Assembly (NCBI GenBank): GCA_934589525.1 | Contig: CAKTOB010000012.1 | Span: 1 to 64,000 of the forward strand | Direction of reading: 5' to 3' | DNA from: an uncultured Oscillospiraceae bacterium | GTDB taxonomy: Bacteria; Bacillota; Clostridia; Oscillospirales; Oscillospiraceae | Length of the DNA: 64,000 nucleotides | Shown here: in pieces, positions 60,282-64,000 of the stretch | Position numbering within the stretch: the stretch's first letter is position 1 | How the letters are laid out: every line of letters begins with the position of its first letter | Notes under the pieces: model-generated | Told to the model about the DNA's origin: nothing | Seen by the model: the letters and a program-made list of their open reading frames with translations, nothing else | Databases searched by the model: none | Translations under genes and position numbers: made by a program

Positions 60282-61219
60282 TCGTTACCCTCTAGTGCGG
60301 CAAAATGCTTGTTTACCTGGTCCGTAAATTCCTGGGCGGCGTTGTAGCCCAGCTTGCGCTGGCGCACGTTGATGGCCGCTACCTCCAGAATCACCGCCAG
60401 ATTTCGGCCCGGGGTGATGGGGATGGTGTTCATGGGGATTTTAACGCCCAGAATTTCCATATACTGTTCTTCCAGTCCCAGACGGTCGTAGGCAGCCTGG
60501 TTGTTCCAGGGGACAATGTTCACCACCAGGTCAATGGACTTCCGGCTGCGGACGGAGCCCATGCCGAAGAGCTTGGCCACATTGACAATGCCAATGCCCC
60601 GCAGTTCAATATAGTTGCGGATCAGTTCCGGGGCGGAGCCCACCAAAGAACTGCTGTTGACCTTGCGGATCTCCACGGCATCGTCGGCAATCAGCCGGTG
60701 GCCCCGCTTGAGAAGCTCCAGGGCGGCCTCACTCTTGCCGATGCCGCTTTCACCGGTGAGCAGCAGGCCCTCGCCGTAGACCTCCATGAGAACGCCGTGC
60801 CGGGTCACCATGGGGGCCAGCTCCGCCCGGAGGTAGGAAATCAGGTTGGAGCAGAAGGTGGAGGTGGGCTCTTCCGAGCGCAGAATGGTAATATTGTATT
60901 TCTTGGCCATGGCCAGGCACTCCGCGTCTACCGGCAGGCCCCGGCAGACGATCAGGGTGGGGAGGCGGTAGTTAAAAAGCCGGTCAAAGATGATCAGTCG
61001 TTCTTCGGAAGATTTTTTTTGCAGGTAGCTCCATTCCATATTGCCCAGGACTTGCACCCGCCGGGGTTCAAAATGGTCAAAGTATCCGGACAGGGACAGG
61101 CCGGGACGGGCCACGTCCTCCACGGTCAGCCGAATTTTAGAATAGTCTGTGGAGGCAAAAACCACCTCCAGATGAAAATCCTTTGTAATATTGGGAAGCG
61201 TTACAACATATTCGCTCAA
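60278..61219 (-). CDS. hprK: HPr kinase/phosphorylase
   Basis: A 313-residue bifunctional enzyme that phosphorylates HPr at Ser46 for CcpA-dependent catabolite repression. Walker A is GESGIGKS (residues 156-163), followed by HRLIADDAVEI and the signature ELRGIGIVNVAKLFG. TTG 61219 is chosen: GGAAGGAG lies eight bases before it and LSEYVVTLPNITKDF then begins at the usual place. The longer reading from ATG 61264 has no ribosome-binding site. Confidence 0.94.
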   Translation of the reverse strand: MSEYVVTLPNITKDFHLEVVFASTDYSKIRLTVEDVARPGLSLSGYFDHFEPRRVQVLGNMEWSYLQKKSSEERLIIFDRLFNYRLPTLIVCRGLPVDAECLAMAKKYNITILRSEEPTSTFCSNLISYLRAELAPMVTRHGVLMEVYGEGLLLTGESGIGKSEAALELLKRGHRLIADDAVEIRKVNSSSLVGSAPELIRNYIELRGIGIVNVAKLFGMGSVRSRKSIDLVVNIVPWNNQAAYDRLGLEEQYMEILGVKIPMNTIPITPGRNLAVILEVAAINVRQRKLGYNAAQEFTDQVNKHFAALEGNE

Positions 61220-61338
61220 TCTTTCCACTCCTTCCCGGCTCCGGGACAAAAACACGGAAGCCATCTCTGGGTTTATTATACCAAAGCGGGGTGGAATATC
61301 AAGGGAGAAAAATAAAAAGAAAATTTCGAAAAAAACAC

Positions 61339-61367
61339 TTGCTTTTTTCAGGAATCTTTGCTATTAT
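61339..61367 (+). promoter_or_regulatory. rpmB promoter
   Basis: TTGCTT (61339-61344), 17 bp, TATTAT (61362-61367). Confidence 0.72.
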
Positions 61368-61429
61368 ATCTAGGCGTTCGAATTGGGCGCAATAACGATT
61401 ACGAATTGTTCAGATGGGAGGTGCAATGA

Positions 61430-61618
61430 ATGGCGAAGTGTGATTTTTGTGGCAAGGGCGTAACCTTTGGTATTAAGGTTTCCCACTCCCACAGACGTTC
61501 CAACCGTGCCTGGAAGCCCAATGTCAAGCGGGTCAAGGCCGTTGTTAATGGAACTCCCTGCCATGTGTACGCTTGTACCAGATGCCTCCGTTCCAATAAG
61601 GTTGAGCGGGCCGTCTGA
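61430..61618 (+). CDS. rpmB: 50S ribosomal protein L28, zinc-binding form
   Basis: A 62-residue protein of the large subunit. CDFC at residues 4-7 and CTRC at 49-52 make it the C+ (zinc ribbon) type; many bacteria also encode a Cys-free copy expressed under zinc shortage. The SHSHRRSNRAWKPNVKRV segment is characteristic. It is monocistronic, with its own promoter and terminator. Confidence 0.96.
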   Translation: MAKCDFCGKGVTFGIKVSHSHRRSNRAWKPNVKRVKAVVNGTPCHVYACTRCLRSNKVERAV

Positions 61619-61636
61619 TTCCCTTGGCTGATAAAT

Positions 61637-61667
61637 ACGCTGCCGATCACAGGCAGCGTTTTTATTT
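61637..61667 (+). terminator. terminator of rpmB
   Basis: ACGCTGCC/GGCAGCGT stem followed by TTTTTATTTT. Confidence 0.9.
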
Positions 61668-61729
61668 TGCCTTTCCCGGCAAGATCAGGAAAAAAACAAT
61701 ATATTTTCCAAATTTCTTTCAAAAACCTG

Positions 61730-61758
61730 TTGACTTTTTAAAGAATCAATGGTAAAAT
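61730..61758 (+). promoter_or_regulatory. rplU operon promoter
   Basis: TTGACT (61730-61735), 17 bp, TAAAAT (61753-61758). Confidence 0.78.
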
Positions 61759-61763
61759 GACTC

Positions 61764-61835
61764 AGCCGCATCGAAGGGGCTTTAAGTGCTGTGCAAATCA
61801 GCCGCCTTTAGAGCGAGACTACACAATTAAAGTAG
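61764..61835 (+). promoter_or_regulatory. probable L21 leader (ribosomal autoregulation element)
   Basis: The 5' leader between promoter and rplU contains GGGGCTTTAAGTGCTGTGC and CAAATCAGCCGCCTTTAGAGCGAGAC, similar in position and motif style to the Bacillota L21 leader that lets L21 control its own mRNA. The structure was not computed. Confidence 0.55.
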
Positions 61836-61844
61836 GTGAAATTC

Positions 61845-62156
61845 ATGAAGGCAGTTTTTGTTACCGGCGGTAAGCAGTACACTGTGGCCGAGGGCGATGT
61901 CCTGTTCATTGAGAAGCTGGCTGTTGAAGCCGAGCAGACCGTGAAGTTCGACCAGGTCCTGGCTGTGCTGGACGGTGAGAATTCCAAGATCGGCGCTCCC
62001 GCTGTGGAGGGTGCTGTTGTGGAGGCCAAGGTCGTGAAGAACGGCAAGGGCAAGAAGATCGACGTCATCAAGTACAAGGCGAAGAAGAACGAGAAGACCC
62101 ACATCGGTCATCGTCAGCCCTACACCAAGGTCGAGATCACCAAGATCGCTCTGTAA
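61845..62156 (+). CDS. rplU: 50S ribosomal protein L21
   Basis: A 103-residue protein of the large subunit, standard length. MKAVFVTGGKQYTVAEGD at the start and KIDVIKYKAKKNEKTHIGHRQ near the end identify it. ATG 61845 is preferred over an in-frame GTG at 61836. It heads the rplU-prp-rpmA operon. Confidence 0.96.
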   Translation: MKAVFVTGGKQYTVAEGDVLFIEKLAVEAEQTVKFDQVLAVLDGENSKIGAPAVEGAVVEAKVVKNGKGKKIDVIKYKAKKNEKTHIGHRQPYTKVEITKIAL

Positions 62157-62166
62157 TTTTTAGAGT

Positions 62167-62490
62167 ATGACCAAGATCGAATTTTTTACCGAGGACGAGC
62201 GGATCACCGGATTCTCCGTCTCCGGTCACAGCGGCTATGCCGAGGCAGGCAGTGATATTGTCTGCGCTGCGGTTTCCGCCGTTGTCGCCATGGCAGAGGC
62301 CACCATCAATGATGTGTGCGGCGCCAAGGCCAAGGTCCGGGTGAAAGAGGCAGATGCCCGCATTACCCTGACCCTCCCCACAAGCTGTGATGAAGAAGAA
62401 AGCGTTCAGGCGGTTTTGGCCGGTATGATGCTCTATCTTTGCAGCCTGCGGGACGAATATCCAGATAACATCGAAGTTTTGGAGGTGTAA
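62167..62490 (+). CDS. prp: ribosomal-processing cysteine protease Prp
   Basis: A 107-residue cysteine protease that trims the N-terminus of L27. The catalytic pair is His21 ([12 protein letters not shown]) and Cys33 (IVCAAVSA). It is encoded between L21 and L27, 10 bp after rplU and 4 bp before rpmA, the conserved arrangement. The substrate motif is present in the next gene product. Confidence 0.95.
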   Translation: MTKIEFFTEDERITGFSVSGHSGYAEAGSDIVCAAVSAVVAMAEATINDVCGAKAKVRVKEADARITLTLPTSCDEEESVQAVLAGMMLYLCSLRDEYPDNIEVLEV

Positions 62491-62494
62491 TACA

Positions 62495-62776
62495 ATGCTG
62501 AAGATTGGTATTCAGTTCTTCGCTCACCACAAGGGCGGCGGTTCCACCAAGAACGGCCGTGATTCCGAGTCCAAGCGTCTGGGCTGCAAGCGTGCTGACG
62601 GTCAGTTCGTTCTGGCTGGCAACATCCTGGTTCGCCAGAGAGGCACCCACATCCATCCCGGCACCAACGTTGGTATCGGCAAGGATGATACCCTGTTCGC
62701 CCTGGTTGACGGCACCGTCAAGTTTGAGCGCATGGGCAAGGATCGTCGGAAGTGCTCCGTTTACGCTGAGCAGTAA
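62495..62776 (+). CDS. rpmA: 50S ribosomal protein L27 with Prp-cleavable leader
   Basis: A 93-residue protein whose mature N-terminus reaches the peptidyl-transferase centre. The chain begins [20 protein letters not shown]: the nine residues through FF are the leader removed by Prp, leaving AHHKGGG. The rest ([17 protein letters not shown] and [15 protein letters not shown]) is canonical. Confidence 0.97.
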   Translation: MLKIGIQFFAHHKGGGSTKNGRDSESKRLGCKRADGQFVLAGNILVRQRGTHIHPGTNVGIGKDDTLFALVDGTVKFERMGKDRRKCSVYAEQ

Positions 62777-62793
62777 GACAAGCCTAAGAAACG

Positions 62794-62828
62794 AAGGACT
62801 GCTGCGTAATAGCGGCGGTCCTTTTTTT
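62794..62828 (+). terminator. terminator of rplU-prp-rpmA
   Basis: A 12-bp stem AAGGACTGCTGC/GCGGCGGTCCTT (two G-T pairs) and T7. Confidence 0.9.
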
Positions 62829-62910
62829 GAACCTGGGTGGCAGAGAAAAGGGAGTGGAAAAGCGCCGCTTTTTCTGTGTCACCCGCCGGATTACAATGGA
62901 GGTATACCTA

Positions 62911-64000
62911 ATGTTTGTAGATAAAGTTCGAATTACCGTCTGTGGTGGGCGGGGCGGCGACGGAGCCGTGGCCTTCCACCGGGAAAAATATGTGGCCTCC
63001 GGCGGACCCGACGGCGGTGATGGCGGCCATGGCGGCAGCGTCATTCTCCGGGTCAATGACAATCTTTCCACCCTGCTGGATTTCCGCTATAAGCGTAAGT
63101 ATTCCGCCCAGTCGGGCATGAATGGCCTGGGCCGCAATATGAGCGGCAAGCGGGGAGAGCCCCTGGTCATCGAAGTTCCCCGGGGCACCGTGGTGCGGGA
63201 TGCGGAAACCAACCAGATCATCGTGGACATGTCCACCGGTGAAGATTTTGTTATCGCCAAGGGCGGCCGGGGCGGCTGGGGCAATGCCCATTACGCCACC
63301 GCCACCCGTCAGGTCCCCCGGTTTGCCAAGGTGGGCCTCAAGGGTCAGGAGCGGGACGTGATTTTGGAGCTGAAGCTTCTGGCGGACGTAGGCCTGGTGG
63401 GCTTCCCCAATGTGGGTAAATCCACCCTGCTCTCCGTCACCTCCAACGCCCGGCCCAAAATCGCCAACTACCATTTTACCACTCTTTACCCCAACCTGGG
63501 CGTGATTTATGTAGACGAAGGTGTGTCCTTTGTTATGGCGGATATTCCCGGCATTATTGAGGGTGCCGCCGAGGGTGCGGGCCTGGGCCATGACTTCCTG
63601 CGGCACATCGACCGGTGCCGACTCCTGGTGCATGTGGTGGACGTTTCCGGCAGTGAAGGCCGGGACCCGGTGGACGATTTTAACGCCATCTGTGACGAGC
63701 TGGGGAACTACTCCGTGGACCTTTCCAACCGGCCCATGATCGTGGCCGCCAACAAAATTGACCTGCTGCCTCCGGACAGCGACAATTTGCAGCGTCTCCG
63801 TGCCTGCGTGGAGGCGGCGGGCTGTGAGCTCTATGAGATTTCCGCCGGAACCACCCAGGGCACCCGGAACCTGATGCGGGTGGTGGCCGAGCGTCTGCGG
63901 ACCCTGCCCCCGGTGACCATTTATGAGCCGGAGTATGTGGAGCAGGCACCGGAGGCCGGTGATCCCCAGGAGCTGACCATTGAGCATCTGGGCTCCACCT
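62911..64000 (+). CDS. obgE: GTPase Obg/CgtA, 3' end outside window
   Basis: The first 363 codons of a ribosome-assembly GTPase. The glycine-rich Obg fold (residues 1-160; CGGRGGDGAVAFHREKYV and GGPDGGDGGHGGSV) is followed by the G domain with GFPNVGKST, the DIPGII switch and NKIDLL. It works in 50S maturation and, in spore formers, in the stress and sporulation network. GGAGG stands nine bases before the ATG. The C-terminal domain lies beyond the window. Confidence 0.96.
   Translation, partial: MFVDKVRITVCGGRGGDGAVAFHREKYVASGGPDGGDGGHGGSVILRVNDNLSTLLDFRYKRKYSAQSGMNGLGRNMSGKRGEPLVIEVPRGTVVRDAETNQIIVDMSTGEDFVIAKGGRGGWGNAHYATATRQVPRFAKVGLKGQERDVILELKLLADVGLVGFPNVGKSTLLSVTSNARPKIANYHFTTLYPNLGVIYVDEGVSFVMADIPGIIEGAAEGAGLGHDFLRHIDRCRLLVHVVDVSGSEGRDPVDDFNAICDELGNYSVDLSNRPMIVAANKIDLLPPDSDNLQRLRACVEAAGCELYEISAGTTQGTRNLMRVVAERLRTLPPVTIYEPEYVEQAPEAGDPQELTIEHLGST

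Overview
The window looks like chromosomal DNA of a spore-forming, Gram-positive anaerobe of the class Clostridia, most likely an Oscillospiraceae-type gut bacterium. The evidence is spmA/spmB and a SpoVD-type penicillin-binding protein (sporulation), a MurE with the DNPR motif of meso-diaminopimelate ligases, an HPr kinase, oxygen-sensitive NrdD, an L27 with a Prp-cleavable leader, and a G+C-rich body with strong AGGAGG ribosome-binding sites. No rRNA operon, prophage or CRISPR array was found.

Layout. 1-1.9 kb is an A+T-rich accessory edge: remnants, a CPBP membrane protease, and a fused relic of a Tn4451-type mobile element. 2-5.5 kb holds a glycogen synthase with a long Lys/Pro-repeat tail, divergent from a DEDD exonuclease whose stop codon lies in a MITE-like repeat. 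5.8-7.4 kb is an ECF sigma/anti-sigma pair; a paralogous pair lies at 57.0-58.3 kb with the same promoter dyad. 7.5-8.6 kb is spmAB. 8.7-13.8 kb is a two-component system plus an ABC exporter of the Bce/antibiotic-response type. 13.9-18.8 kb carries a Fic enzyme, rsmI, a tRNA methyltransferase, a ferredoxin and a ClpC-like unfoldase. 18.9-32.3 kb is the dcw (division and cell wall) cluster mraZ-rsmH-ftsL-spoVD-murE-murF-mraY-ftsW-murG-ftsQ-ftsZ; murB, murC, murD and ftsA are absent from it. 32.3-34 kb has a methyltransferase and hslO, then five tRNA genes (Val, Asp, Phe, Gly, Cys) behind a consensus promoter, then a VbhA-like antitoxin/Fic toxin pair. 35.7-40.1 kb has a Cys-rich protein, galM and nrdD; nrdD has two NrdR-type boxes.

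40.1-43.4 kb is the most unusual part. Two fragments of a decayed P-type ATPase flank a compact module: a TetR regulator between two divergent units, each made of a tiny single-span membrane protein translationally coupled to a membrane-anchored alpha/beta hydrolase. The two promoters overlap face to face, so one regulator could switch both. 43.4-50.3 kb is vanW-like, mfd, pth, prs. 50.4-56.7 kb is a polysaccharide-polymerase-like membrane protein, a YdjI/YdjG/YdjH-like operon (SPFH protein, zinc-ribbon protein, TPM protein) without PspA, and a MATE transporter. 58.5-61.2 kb has TraX-like, an RluA/RluD-family synthase and hprK. 61.4-64 kb is the ribosomal block rpmB, rplU-prp-rpmA and obgE, cut by the window end.

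Most genes are housekeeping and organised in tight operons with 1-8 bp overlaps. The accessory points are the left edge, the hydrolase module, the two Fic loci, the duplicated sigma units and the A+T-rich traX-like gene. Functions are assigned from recognisable motifs only; no database search was possible.
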